Shown here piece by piece: positions 22,351 to 35,254 of a DNA stretch of 64,000 nt. The notes under the pieces were generated by a model that was not told the DNA's origin, did not search any database, and was given only the letters and a program-made list of their open reading frames with translations. The DNA is taken from the NCBI GenBank assembly GCA_907163345.1, contig CAJQUN010000130.1, forward strand, positions 62,001-126,000. Direction: 5' to 3'. The first letter of the stretch is position 1; the number at the start of each line of letters is the position of its first letter. The stretch comes from Haberlea rhodopensis (lineage: Eukaryota; Streptophyta; Magnoliopsida; Lamiales; Gesneriaceae). The position numbers and the translations under genes are program-made.

Positions 22351-23472
22351 CTAAGACCACTCAGACATATACCTAATGCCTAGAGATCTAGTATGACGAT
22401 CATGCTTCTGCTGTGACAGTGGCTTCGTCAATGGGTCAGATACATTATCATCTGTTGGTACTTTGCATATTTTAACATCTCCCCTTTCAACGATTTCTCG
22501 AATGAAATGGAAACGCCTAAGTATGTGCTTGGATCTTTGGTGAGATCTTGGTTCCTTAGCCAATGTGATCGCTCCATTGTTGTCACAATAGAGTTCTATC
22601 GGATCTTTAATGCTAGGCACCACTCCAAGTTCAGAAATGAACTTCCTCATCCAAACAGCTTCCTTTGCTGCATCCGAGGCAGCAATATACTCAGCTTCCG
22701 TTGTAGAATCGGCTACTGTTTCTTGCTTTGAACTCTTCCAGCTCACAGCACCTCCATTCAGGCAATACACATATCCAGATTGCGATCGAAAATCATCTTT
22801 GTCGGTTTGGAAGCTTGCATCAGTGTAACCCATTACATTGAGCTCTTCCTCACCTCCATAAATCAAGAATGTATCCTTAGTCCTTCTCAAGTTCTTTAGG
22901 ATATTCTTGACAGCAATCCAGTGACCTTCACCTGGATCAACTTGATATCTGCTCGTCATGCTCAAAGCATACGATACATCGGGACGAGTACATATCATGG
23001 CATACATGATAGATCCAATAGCTGATGCGTATGGAATCTTACTCATGCGTTGTCTCTCATCTGGTGTTGAAGGACACTGTTCCTTCGAGAGATAAATACC
23101 ATGTGTCATAGGCACGAATCCTTTCTTGGATTCTTGCATGCTAAACCTTTTAAGCACCTTGTCTATGTATGTACTTTGACTTAGACCAAGAAGCCTTCTC
23201 GATCTATCTCTATAGATCTTGATTCCTAACACATAGGTGGCTTCTCCTAAGTCTTTCATCGAAAAGCAATTCCCTAGCCAAATCTTTACAGATTGCAAGG
23301 CAGGGATATCATTTCCAATAAGAAGTATGTCATCTACATACAACACTAGGAAAATGATTACGCTCCCACTGACCTTCTTGTAGACACAAGGTTCATCTTC
23401 ATTTTTGATAAAACCAAACTCTTTGATTGCATCATCAAAACGAAGATTCCAACTCCGAGAAGCTTGCTTCAA
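22351..23472 (-). pseudogene. copia1 pol fragment: reverse transcriptase C-part and RNase H
   Basis: A 373-codon frame with the reverse transcriptase active site LYVDDILLIGND near residue 45, DLGEATYVLGIKI, and RNase H motifs GYTDASFQTDKDD, DSTTEAEYIAASDA and LYCDNNGAI. It is separated from the upstream pol only by a CGA-to-TGA change at 23485-23487; copia2 has CGA there. Its own end at 22351 is the natural pol stop just before the 3' LTR, and this C-terminus is intact where that of copia2 is frameshifted. Confidence 0.93.
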
Positions 23473-23484
23473 TCCATAAATGGA

Positions 23485-24864
23485 TCATTGTAGCTTGCAT
23501 ATCTTTCCAGCATCCTTTGGATCGACAAAACCCTCGGGCTGTGTCATGTACACATCCTCGAGCAGATTTCCATTAAGGAAAGCTGTTTTGACATCCATCT
23601 GCCAGATTTCATAATCATGAAATGCAGCTATTGCAAGTAAGATCCTTATGGATTTAACCATGGCCACTGGTGAAAAGGTTTCATCATAGTCAATACCATG
23701 AATTTGTTTGAATCCTTTTGCAACCAGCCGACCTTTATAGGTTTGTACGTTACCATCCATATCGGTCTTTTTCTTGAAAATCCATTTGCACCCTATGGGT
23801 CGTACCCCTTCAGGTGGATCAACCAAAGTCCATACTTGGTTTGCATACATGGATTCCATCTCAGATTTCATGGCCTCTTGCCATTTCTCAGAATCATTGC
23901 CCATAATAGCTTGTTGATAAGATGACGGCTCATCCTCATCAATAAGTAGTAAGTCACCTTCTTGAGTCACAAGAAATCCATATCTCTGTGGCTCCCGGTG
24001 TTCTCTTACAGACCTACGCTGGGCTTGTGTCTCTTGAGCAGGTGCTTCTTCCACAACAGCTTGTGGTGCCTGCTCTGTTTCCATCTCAATTTCAGGTTCA
24101 GTGTTTTCTTGTGGTTGAACTTCACTAAGTTCTATTTTTCTCCCACTGGTTTTTCTAGAAATAAATTCTCTTTCAAGAAATATACCAGTCCGAGCAACAA
24201 CTACTTTGTTCTCGGTGGGATAATAGAAATAGTACCATTTCGTTTCCTTAGGATACCCCACAAATAAACACTTATCAGATTTGGGTCCAAGTTTGTTAGT
24301 GGCGTGACGTCTAACGAAAGCCTCACAACCCCAAATCTTCATAAAAGACATACTAGGACGCTTCGCAGTCCATATCTCATATGGTGTCTTTTCCACTGAT
24401 TTAGATGGAACACGGTTCAGTAAGAAAATTGTTGTTTCTAGAGCGTGTCCCCAAAATGATATCGGAAGATCTGCATGACTCATTATTGATCTAACCATGT
24501 CTAACAAGGTTCGATTTCTCCTCTCGGATACACCATTCCATTGTGGAGTATACGGAGGAGTGAGTTGTGGGACTATCCCACACTCCTTTAGATAGTCATG
24601 AAACTCTTGGCTTAAGTATTCTCCTCCTCGATCTGATCGAAGGATTTTGATACTTTTGCCAAGTTGGTTTTGTACTTCATTCTTGAAATCTTTGAACTTT
24701 TCAAAGGTTTCATGCTTATGTTTCATTAGGTACACATACCCATATCTACTGAGGTCATCAGTAAATGTAACGAAGTATTGAAAACCACCTCTAGCTTGTG
24801 TACTTATTGGTCCACATACATCACTATGTATTAGTCCCAATAAAACATTTGTCCCTTTCAACAT
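23485..24864 (-). pseudogene. copia1 pol fragment: integrase core and start of reverse transcriptase
   Basis: A 459-codon frame with the integrase catalytic residues in LIHSDVCGP, LRSDRGGEYLS and GVSERRNRTLLD, then a Glu/Gln-rich linker, then reverse transcriptase N-terminal motifs (GCKWIFKKKTDMDG, GRLVAKGFKQ, QMDVKTAFLNG). It stops at the nonsense codon 23485-23487. Upstream, between 24864 and 25031, the integrase zinc-finger region is frameshifted relative to copia2: a changed GAAACGCGG word near 24910 and one extra A near 25033. Confidence 0.93.
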
Positions 24865-25030
24865 GTCCCTTGAAAGGGGCTTTAGTCATCTTGCCCATTA
24901 AACAAGATTCCGCGTTTCATATGATTCAAAATCAAATGAATCTAATACTCCATCCTTATGAAGTTTAGATATGCGGTTCTCGTTTATGTGGCCCAAGCGA
25001 CAGTGCCAGAGATAAGTCGGATTACAATCA

Positions 25031-25900
25031 TTATTTTTTAATCCTTTTAGTATTTATGTTATAGATAGGCATATCAAGATTTAATACATAAAGACCATTC
25101 ACCATTTGTGCACTAGCATAAAACATATCATTTAAATAAATAGAACAACAATTGTCCTTTATTATAAATGAAAAACCATACTTGTCTAAACAAGAAATAG
25201 AAATAATGTTTTTAGTAATTGAAGGCACAAAATAACAGTCTTTTAAAATCAACGATAAACCAGAAGGTAAAGCTAAATGATAATCTCCTATAGCTAATGC
25301 AGCAACTCTTGCTCCATTTCCAACTCGGAGATCAACTTCACCTTTTGCCAATGTCCTACTCCTTTTGAGATCCTGCACATTTACACAAATGTGAGATCCA
25401 CATCCAGTATCTAATACCCATGATGAAGAAGTAGATAAATTGACTTCTATAACAAAAATACCTGAAGCGGAAGTCACACTTCCTTTCTTTAGATCCTCCA
25501 GATATACTTTGCAGTTCCTTTTCCAATGGCCGGTCTCACCGCAATGGAAACAGTTCCCTTCCTTTGCTATCCCTCCCTTTGGCTTTAGTGCAGAAGACTT
25601 TGGCTTAGATTTAGCAAAGACTTTCTTTGCTTTCTTGTTGCCTTTAGCTTTGGCCCTTCCTTTGCCTTTATTCACAATAAGGACACTTGTGGCCTTAGTC
25701 TTCTTAGTGTTTGCTTCATATGTTCTCAACATACCAAGCAACTGGGGCAGAGTCTTTTCCATATCAGTAATATTGTAATTTACTACAAATTGACTGAAGC
25801 TCTCCGGCAACGATTGCAAGATCACATCGGTGGCCAACTCTTGGTCCAATGGAAAACTTAGCTTGTCCAGATTCTCAATGTACCCAATCATCTTGAGCAC
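25031..25900 (-). pseudogene. copia1 gag C-terminal part and protease
   Basis: A 289-codon frame with the Gag C-terminus, a Lys-rich stretch, one zinc knuckle (CFHCGETGHWKRNC, CX2CX4HX4C) and the aspartic protease motif WVLDTGCGSHIC. It ends at a frameshift after TKRIKK caused by an extra A relative to copia2. In the homologous spot copia2 has a nonsense codon between Gag and the knuckle that is absent here. Confidence 0.9.
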
Positions 25901-25902
25901 AT

Positions 25903-26214
25903 GAGTTCCAACTAAGCTTCACTCTACCATCCTACACTGGAATAACGCTTTAGAGACGTCATACCTCTCTTGTCTAGCTTGCTGTTGGTACAACTGCTTT
26001 AAGTGTTCGATCATATCGAACGCCTCCATTTCCTCATGTTGCTTCTGAAGCTCAGAGTTCATAGTGGCAAGCATGAGGCACCCAACATCAAGTGCGTCAC
26101 TCTGATGCTTCTTGTAAGCATTTTTTCAGCTCTTGTAGCTGTTAGGGGAGGTTCCTCAGCGAGCAAGGGTTCCTCTAGAACATATTGTTTCTTTTCTTGT
26201 TTGAGGACTATCCT
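25903..26214 (-). pseudogene. copia1 gag middle part
   Basis: This aligns with copia2 gag (about 59030-59340) but is broken. Near 25918 the copia2 GAAGGAAGC reads GAGTGAAGC, giving a TGA, and near 26124-26140 several bases differ around a poly-T, shifting frame. It is cut at 26214 by B1; the N-terminus continues at 35255. Confidence 0.85.
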
Positions 26215-28765
26215 TGTAAGGACCCCAAGCCCTTAACCCTTAATTAGTGTATTAACCACTATGTGTGGCACATGCTTTCAATAAAAAGCCAATCGGGAAG
26301 CTCAGATGATACTTTATCATTGCATGGCAATTACAAAAAAATTCCTTTAACACTCAATGTTATAAGGTCGTCAGCCTAACAACGAAATAGACTCACAAAG
26401 TTCGCCCAATACCATCCCTTTTTGCCACTTCACATTGTGGACTTTTATAAAAATTTGGGCAGAGTCTCCCCATAAATAGAGCTATCCCAAATAAAAGCAC
26501 AACACACAATCATAATTCCCGGCCAGGGAAAACATAATACTCATCAGAAAGCAGTAATACCAAGTAAATTCCCAGCCAGGGAAGACACCACACATATGAC
26601 GACATAAATGGATCTCAACACCCACATAATACACTAACGACTCTCATATCATTAGCAATTCTACCACAATTGCATGCAACATATAATGAAAGAGAGGAAG
26701 GCTCATGCCTTTATATACAACCCATATACAAGAATGTCCGTGCTCACATGCGAGCATCATAAATGTGTATATAAACCTCGGGTGTATATAAGTACTCTAT
26801 ACGATACCGTGCTCCATCAAGCCCTGGTACCACGATCCTGTGAGTACATCCAATCAACAGCTCGAGCTCAGCTCCACAGCCATCGATGCACCTGTTCACC
26901 TGCCCCAACAGAGACAGCCCCCAACGGGGTGAGCATACCAATACACAAAATCTCATAATCACAATAATGAAATTCATAATTTACAACACAAGTAAATATA
27001 AATCAATTTTAAATGATACTCCCTGGATGGCAACATCCTCATCCGGGATTCCGTGTACTGTCCCTGTTCTCACAATCATCAAACTCATCAAATCTCATAA
27101 ATCAGTAAATCAATACATTGATTTAACTCATTGCATGCCTAGTTCTCGAATATCAATAATTATGATTCCAAGTTCATCATTCATGCAAATGTAGATATCT
27201 CAATATCTAATACTGATTTCATAGCCTCGCTATTAATCACAAAAAGCTCAAATGCCTAGCATTTATTTTACCAATTCCTCATTATACCTAGACATCTCAA
27301 ATGTCTCATAATGAATACATGATCCCACGATCATTCTCAGGCATCTCAAATGCCCTACAATGGTCATATTAACCCAGTACCCCATATATCATGTAAGAGT
27401 CAACCTACTCTAGTGTCACGCACGCTACAAGCGGCGATATCAAGATTTGGGGTCATTCCTTGGCTATATCAACATATATATATATATATATCCTCATGCG
27501 CGATTATTCAATGAAATCAAATTTCATCATGCATTCACAAATGCCCTAATATATAGAAATGCTCGTACGTCGCACGTACCTTAAATCTCCGAAGTCCGAG
27601 CCAAACCTTGCTCGAGTTCCATGCTCCGAGGAACGATGTGCTAACACGATAAATTAATTCACAATTAATTACGAACATGCAACTCATGCTCAAGCACACC
27701 CATAACCCTCAAAAATATTGTCAACAGAAGACAATAAACCAATATCGAAAATCGCTCAAGAATACCCCACAAATCCTCGAACCTTCACAACACAAATCGA
27801 ACCCATTTAAACACCATAATTCATCTAAATATGAATTAATCAATCCATAGCATGAATAATCATCCCACATGCCAAACCCCCAAATTCGAAATCCAAACCC
27901 CTAAAATTCGGACACAAGAAGCATCCTTATACAACTAAAGCATGTAATAAACGACCCATAACAAGAATCGCCACACCCCTGCCAAAGATTACAATTTTCG
28001 AACCCATTCACGCACACATCACAAAATTCGAACCAACCCTCACGAAATTCGAAATAAATTCGAGCCAATAAATCACAATTAGGCAGGGAATCACATCACA
28101 AGCATGGAAAAGGGGTTAGGAAGATTACCCAAACGAAAATCGGAAGAAATCGGACCAAAATCGAAGAACCCTAGAAATTGGGGATCGGCGCACTTCCGCA
28201 AAATCCGACTTCCACACGCGATGAAACTTCGAATTGATGGAGGGGAAATCTGCGTCTCGTCGGGACGAAGCCGGCGGCGGGTCGCACGCGCCGAACGGCG
28301 GCCGGACGGCGGCGGGCGAAGCGTCTGAAGCGGCGGGGGCAGGGGCTGACGGGAAATGGGTCGCGCGCGGGAGTGAGGAGGAAGTTGGGGCTGAAATGTA
28401 ATTTTTGTTTAAAATCTCGGGTTCAATTGGTATTTATAGCAAAATACCCCGAAAAACTATTAGCCCCACAAATACATCATGATTCATTAAAAATCATCTG
28501 TTTTCAAAAACTCTCTCTCTAACTCAAAAATCGCCTACCGGTGCCCACACCAAGCACCCGAGATTCCGAGTCACACTAAAACCCAACTCACAGATTTTCA
28601 CCGAAATGAGAATACGATCTCAACCTCGGGATCCAACGATCCCAACTACTCAAATAGACGTGCCCAGAAGGCCCAACACCTCGATTAAACTCCAATTGCC
28701 ACGTAAAACAACTTTACGGGTTATTAACACTCCAGGATTAACATCCCTAATCTCTGGTCATCACA
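26215..28765 (-). repeat. B1 3' LTR
   Basis: In element sense TGTGATGACC to GGGGTCCTTACA. In sense order: a TATA-box complement TATTTATA at 28431-28438, a GC-rich block at 28180-28390 resembling a plant 5' UTR, the GTACGT-CGC-ACGTAC palindrome at 27565-27579, a TA-dinucleotide run near 27472-27490, and the conserved CTGTCTCTGTTGGGGCAG boundary near 26889-26915. Frames in the GC-rich block are not conserved in length between copies. Confidence 0.93.
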
Positions 28766-31049
28766 ATATCCCCCACTAAAAGAATTTCGTCCTCGAAATT
28801 AGCACCGGTGTATCACGTAACACCCGGGCCACACAACTACAAGAAGTCATAACCTCGATTCCTGACCATATCAGAATCGTCTTAAAAAAACCTCGAGAAT
28901 ACTTATCTCTCATCGAACTCTGAAACAGAGCGACATACCAAAACCAACACCAACTCATCACCCAAGAGACAAAACGTACCTCGATAAGGTTCATCCCAAA
29001 AGTCAGTCCCTCATGACTGCAAACAACCAATACTTACGACCGTAGATTGGACAGTCATCTTTAGTTCCAATACAACTAGTAAGAACGCATCCTGGATGAC
29101 ACCTCAACCGTGAGAACGTTGACCTCGTGTCAAACTCTGGAGTGGAATAGACTCCCAAATCCATCATAACGTCAAAGAGCGTCAGCACAGCTCAACGCTA
29201 ATAATCCAAAAGCAGTTAGTCAACTGAAACTGTAAGGATTCGAATCGCTCCTGATTCTATCGTAGATATCATTCCATGACATCTCTACCAAGACTCACGA
29301 TGTCTCACATACATCGTTACGAGGGAAACACTAGTATACCACGGTGTACACATACCAAACCTGGTTTCCCGCTATACAGACCACCTCCATCCAAGGAGCA
29401 GTTGCACCCTCTGCAACTCGGATCGGGCAATTTACGGCCACCGATCCACACAAAAGACATCTCACAAGATGTCCACCTCCGGAAATCCCACGAACCACAT
29501 CCTGGTCGTAATAAACAATCGAGACTCCATAGAGTTTCAAAATTCTGAAAGGGCATGCAATAAACCCATTGCATCCTCAACGCTTGTGTCGTTAGCGACA
29601 CCCAACAAATCCGAAATTCCTGTCATGGAGATTCCCAATCTCAAGGTGTTCCATATCTCTCATCAGAGATTAACCATCCTAAAATAGCATAACTCTATGC
29701 TTGACAGAAAGGAAATCAATAACTGGCATCCGTATACTCCCCGGTATACCTGCCTAAGTATTGACATCGCATGCATACTCAATGCACTTGGCTCGGGTAT
29801 CTACAACATACCCCTAAGCCCCAAACACAACCGTCAATCCTGAGTCATTCCCATCCAGTGGAGAATGAAAATCGACGATCAACAACACGGCGTGATTCTC
29901 AAAATCAACACCACATGCACCAACTTACCGAATCTTTCAAAGATTCCCCAAATAGGTATAGTACTACCCCCTCACAAGGGAAGTGCCATCGAACTCGAGA
30001 TCCACTAGTCTCGAACCACTGTTCGGAAAAACTGGATACAATAACACCCATCGCATCCCAAATACACGGATTCCCTTAGATTGAGTCAATAACGACCTGA
30101 TGACTCTCTTGTTGGTACTCCAACATCCTGAGCTGTCCCAGACAAGTCTCACCAAGATTAAACACAAACGTATACACGTTTCAGTGAGGCATGCACAACC
30201 TCAGTCTCAAATGACATGGTGACTACTGGGGTCCACCACAATCCACATCGTATCGCCTTACGATTTGCCAACTTGGTTCCAACGAGCAGTATAACGGCTC
30301 TAGCAAGCCCCTCACGGTGCTGCACACACACGGCAGACAAACTAGTCGCTGCCTCTCTAGGTTCACCTCAAACCTACCAATAAGATGGATGTTTCCGCAC
30401 GGCATACCATACTGTGGGAAGAAAACTCAATAGAGTAGTGGGTCTTTATCCAACATTCCTCTAATGCCGATACACCCTGGACACTCCAATGTCCCTATGT
30501 ACTTAACATAACCTGATCCTACTCCCTTAGGACTCATCCTACACCCTCATGGGTGGTGTGACCATGTCTACCACATGTCACATCGACAGAAAGCGAGTAA
30601 TTTCCTCATGATACTCCTGTCGTCAAATCACATGGCCAAGAGCCATTCCAACGAGCATACCTCAAGGGTATCACCACTCGTAAAATGATCACCCCAAACG
30701 TAAGCTGCGGTACAATCACATGTACAGCGCATCCAACCATTCCTCGAGCAACCCGCTCGGTATAAGGGTCACGTCAATCGGTGCCGCACACACCACCTTG
30801 TGCTCGGTACTGGCACCCAAGGCATACCACTGAATACGTATACTCAACGCATCGATCATCGTAACAATGATGCATGTCTAATAAGACATCTCCTACACCA
30901 TCGTCATCGTCATCATGTGACGATACATGCCAACTCATGGCATCTAAGGCATTGTCAACTAGTGACGATACATGTCATCCACCATCATGCTAGTAAAATA
31001 GGCATAATAAAACATGTATATCAACGCATGCCAGATACAATAAAGCTAA

Positions 31050-31516
31050 TAGAATAGCAATATCTCATACCTCATCGCTAACAATATAGCGGCATACCTG
31101 TCTCCGTCGCTCAATAATAGTACAAAATCAGCACCCATCGCCCGAAGGCGGCAAAATCCTGTGCTGAGTACATAGCGGCACAATCCCTCGCTATAGAATC
31201 GACGGCATGACACCTCGTCATATAATAAGTGGCATGAAACCTTGCTATACACCTGAGCATGAATCATCGTCCACATAATAGCGGAAAGATGCATCGCTAT
31301 CAATATATACGGCGGCACGAATCATCGCCAATAATCACAAAGAGGTGAATCATCATCATCGACACAGCGGAACACATCACCGCTATCATCCGTGTCCGGC
31401 GGTATAAACCATCGCCAATCAATATAGCGGAATGAACCGTCGCCATAAATACACCTGGCGGAATGAACCCTCGCCAATCAATATAGCGGAATGAACCGTC
31501 GCTATAAATACACCTG
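31050..31516. repeat. Hairpin-rich repeats in B1 leader
   Basis: Irregular units with TAGCG-N-CGCTA, TGGCG-N-CGCCA and CGCC-CGAA-GGCG inverted repeats, related to the array in element A at 10360-10745. The last two units before 31516 are near-identical. Confidence 0.75.
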
Positions 31517-31520
31517 GCGG

Positions 31521-31880
31521 AATGAATATAAATCGACACAGCGGGACACATCACCGCTATCATCCGTGTCATCACAAAAGAATGAATATAAATCGACACA
31601 GCGGGACACATCACCGCTATCATCCGTGTCATCACAATGGAATGAATATAAATCGACACAGCGGGACACATCACCGCTATCATCCGTGTCATCACAATGG
31701 AATGAATATAAATCGACACAGCGGGACACATCACCGCTATCATCCGTGTCATCACAAAGGAATGAATATAAATCGACACAGCGGGACACATCACCGCTAT
31801 CATCCGTGTCATCACAAAGGAATGAATATAAATCGACACAGCGGGACACATCACCGCTATCATCCGTGTCATCACAAAGG
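31521..31880. repeat. Six tandem 60-bp repeats
   Basis: The period is exactly 60 bases, with six copies differing only at one or two positions near each unit end. Each unit carries AGCGG-N9-CCGCT, a perfect 5-bp stem. Because 60 is a multiple of three and the unit lacks stops in several frames, it creates 137-202 codon frames on both strands with 20-residue protein repeats. Those are artefacts of the array rather than genes. Confidence 0.92.
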
Positions 31881-31898
31881 AATGCATCATCATCCTTT

Positions 31899-32306
31899 CT
31901 TGAGTCAATCATCATCAGTTATTTTAATGCTTCCACGCTTTCATAATCTCAAAACAAGCGGTATCGCATACTCGCTTCTTCATACTAGCGGTATCTCTTC
32001 CTCGCTCAGTATGGTATACCTCGCCTCCATGTGCCAGCGAGCCTCCCCCCTCCCGCTCCACATGCGCAGCGATAAAGCGTAAGCATTAAAACCTTAACTG
32101 TGATCGCCCTGACTCGTGGAATACACCTCTTTATTCCACATCACAATATGCAACAATGCATATGCAACAACAATGCATAATATGCAACAACAATGCATAA
32201 TAACATGTATCATAACCGTAATGCATCACATAGCATTCATCATGTGTCACACAGACAAACATGCATACATGTTACCGTTGGGATACCCGTACGTCGCTTA
32301 CGTACT
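31899..32306 (-). repeat. Segment in B1 leader homologous to the G2 LTR
   Basis: About 400 bp match 46549-46939 of the G2 LTR almost throughout, in the same orientation. The match includes the hairpin array, the run of ATGCAA repeats and the palindrome module ACCGTTGGGA...CCCGTACGTCGCTTACG. Homology stops near 32306, just past the palindrome. Confidence 0.85.
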
Positions 32307-32689
32307 CCATATTTCCTGTAACCTGCAACCATCATGGTTAGCAACAATAGCCATATACGCTATGCAGCAATCATCCAATGCATAAATGCAACCACTTGCA
32401 AGTCAATACGTATACCAAGACATGTTACCTCGGAAATATCCCTTTACCTGATTCTCTTACAAAATCAGATTCCTTGGCACATAACACACGGAGTGCCAGA
32501 CATCACAATTAATGCCATCCTATCGCGTTCCACACGATTCCTGCAATCACACTGATTAGCAACACTACTTTTCATATCAGAAAAAGCACATAAACAACTA
32601 GTTGTGTCATACAACATTAATGCCATCATGCATAAGTATGTGCTATCAATAACGTCTTAGGCCCTTAACAGCCCCAAAGAGCAACCACT

Positions 32690-32701
32690 GCTCTGATACC
32701 A
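32690..32701 (-). other. Primer binding site of B1
   Basis: The complement reads TGGTATCAGAGC, 4 bases from the 5' LTR. The roughly 265 bases on its inner side match the leaders of A and B2. Confidence 0.9.
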
Positions 32702-32705
32702 CTAA

Positions 32706-35254
32706 TGTAAGGACCCCAAGCCCTTAACCCTTAATTAGTGTATTAACCACTATGTGTGGCACATGCTTTCAATAAAAAGCCAATCGGGAAGCTCAGATGA
32801 TACTTTATCATTGCATGGCAATTACAAAAAAATTCCTTTAACACTCAATGTTATAAGGTCGTCAGCCTAACAACGAAATAGACTCACAAAGTTCGCCCAA
32901 TACCATCCCTTTTTGCCACTTCACATTGTGGACTTTTATAAAAATTTGGGCAGAGTCTCCCCATAAATAGAGCTATCCCAAATAAAAGCACAACACACAA
33001 TCATAATTCCCGGCCAGGGAAAACATAATACTCATCAGAAAGCAGTAATACCAAGTAAATTCCCAGCCAGGGAAGACACCACACATATGACAACATAAAT
33101 GGATCTCAACACCCACATAATACACTAACGACTCTCATATCATTAGCAATTCTACCACAATTGCATGCAACATATAATGAAAGAGAGGAAGGCTCATGCC
33201 TTTATATACAACCCATATACAAGAATGTCCGTGCTCACATGCGAGCATCATAAATGTGTATATAAACCTCGGGTGTATATAAGTACTCTATACGATACCG
33301 TGCTCCATCAAGCCCTGGTACCACGATCCTGTGAGTACATCCAATCAACAGCTCGAGCTCAGCTCCACAGCCATCGATGCACCTGTTCACCTGCCCCAAC
33401 AGAGACAGCCCCCAACGGGGTGAGCATACCAATACACAAAATCTCATAATCACAATAATGAAATTCATAATTTACAACACAAGTAAATATAAATGAATTT
33501 TAAATGATACTCCCTGGATGGCAACATCCTCATCCGGGATTCCGTGTACTGTCCCTGTTCTCACAATCATCAAACTCATCAAATCTCATAAATCAGTAAA
33601 TCAATACATTGATTTAACTCATTGCATGCCTAGTTCTCGAATATCAATAATTATGATTCCAAGTTCATCATTCATGCAAATGTAGATATCTCAATATCTA
33701 ATACTGATTTCATAGCCTCGCTATTAATCACAAAAAGCTCAAATGCCTAGCATTTATTTTACCAATTCTTCATTATACCTAGACATCTCAAATGTCTCAT
33801 AATGAATACATGATCCCACGATCATTCTCAGGCATCTCAAATGCCCTACAATGGTCATATTAACCCAGTACCCCATATATCATGTAAGAGTCAACCTACT
33901 CTAGTGTCACGCACGCTACAAGCGGCGATATCAAGATTTGGGGTCATTCCTTGGCTATATCAACATATATATATATATATCCTCATGCGCGATTATTCAA
34001 TGAAATCAAATTTCATCATGCATTCACAAATGCCCTAATATATAGAAATGCTCGTACGTCGCACGTACCTTAAATCTCCGAAGTCCGAGCCAAACCTTGC
34101 TCGAGTTCCATGCTCCGAGGAACGATGTGCTAACACGATAAATTAATTCACAATTAATTACGAACATGCAACTCATGCTCAAGCACACCCATAACCCTCA
34201 AAAATATTGTCAACAGAAGACAATAAACCAATATCGAAAATCGCTCAAGAATACCCCACAAATCCTCGAACCTTCACAACACAAATCGAACCCATTTAAA
34301 CACCATAATTCATCTAAATATGAATTAATCAATCCATAGCATGAATAATCATCCCACATGCCAAACCCCCAAATTCGAAATCCAAACCCCTAAAATTCGG
34401 ACACAAGAAGCATCCTTATACAACTAAAGCATGTAATAAACGACCCATAACAAGAATCGCCACACCCCTGCCAAAGATTACAATTTTCGAACCCATTCAC
34501 GCACACATCACAAAATTCGAACCAACCCTCACGAAATTCGAAATAAATTCGAGCCAATAAATCACAATTAGGCAGGGAATCACATCACAAGCATGGAAAA
34601 GGGGTTAGGAAGATTACCCAAACGAAAATCGGAAGAAATCGGACCAAAATCGAAGAACCCTAGAAATTGGGGATCGGCGCACTTCCGCAAAATCCGACTT
34701 CCACACGCGATGAAACTTCGAATGATGGAGGGGAAAGCTGCGTCTCGTCGGGACGAAGCCGGCGGCGGGTCGCACGCGCCGAACGGCGGCCGGACGGCGG
34801 CGTGCGAAGCGTCTGAAGCGGCGGGGGCAGGGGCTGACGGGAAATGGGTCGCGCGCGGGAGAGAGGAGGAAGTTGGGGCTGAAATGTAATTTTTTGTTTA
34901 AAATCTCGGGTTCAATTGGTATTTATAGCAAAATACCCCGAAAAACTATTAGCCCCACAAATACATCATGATTCATTAAAAATCATCTGTTTTCAAAAAC
35001 TCTCTCTCTAACTCAAAAATCGCCTACCGGTGCCCACACCAAGCACCCGAGATTCCGAGTCACACTAAAACCCAACTCACAGGTTTTCACCGAAATGAGA
35101 ATACGATCTCAACCTCGGGATCCAACGATCCCAACTACTCAAATAGACGAGCCCAGAAGGCCCAACACCTCGATTAAACTCCAATTGCCACGTAAAACAA
35201 CTTTACGGGTTATTAACACTCCAGGATTAACATCCCTAATCTCTGGTCATCACA
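32706..35254 (-). repeat. B1 5' LTR
   Basis: The partner of 26215-28765, about 99.6% identical by eye. TATA-box complement at 34920-34927, GC-rich block near 34670-34880, GTACGT palindrome at 34054-34068. It ends at 35254 followed by TSD ATCCT. Confidence 0.93.

Larger units (their letters stand above)
28766..32689 (-). other. B1 internal region, no recognisable gene
   Basis: A 3.9-kb interior. Beside the 3' LTR the complement reads AATTTCGAGGACGAAATTC and then AGTGGGGGATAT, the gypsy pol-end and purine-tract signature. From 28800 to about 31000 no frame longer than about 100 codons is open and none shows a retrotransposon motif by eye; it may hold decayed pol that only a profile search would find. 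From 31050 to 31880 it is hairpin-rich repeats, and 31899-32306 matches part of the G2 LTR. Confidence 0.65.
26215..35254 (-). mobile_element. B1: non-autonomous LTR retrotransposon of family B
   Basis: LTRs of 2551 and 2549 bp (26215-28765 and 32706-35254) differ at about ten sites by eye. They flank 3940 bp without recognisable retrotransposon genes. The TSD is ATCCT (26210-26214 and 35255-35259), inserted in copia1 gag. Minus orientation follows from the primer binding site at 32690-32701 and a purine tract beside 28766. It is the deepest complete insertion in the window (E0, then G1, copia1, B1), and its very similar LTRs fit that. Confidence 0.93.

Noticed and set aside
28104..28328. Basic, Arg/Gly-rich frames in GC-rich blocks (also 34593-34889, 9286-9531, 5177-5455, 14099-14566, 43388-43789)
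   Set aside because: They lie in the LTR GC-rich block. Frame and length differ between copies that are over 95% identical, so there is no coding constraint.
29276..30340. Medium frames in the B1 interior as a possible novel gene
   Set aside because: They are under 105 codons, overlap on both strands, and no motif or conserved copy is visible. Decayed pol cannot be excluded without a profile search, but I cannot support a gene.
31521..31880. CRISPR-like appearance of regular repeats
   Set aside because: There are no unique spacers: the whole 60-base unit repeats in tandem, in a plant retrotransposon leader, with no cas-like genes.
31300..31908. Repetitive 202-codon minus-strand frame as a protein gene
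   Set aside because: It is a translation of the 60-bp tandem array. Several other frames on both strands are equally open, and no start context or homologous copy supports it.
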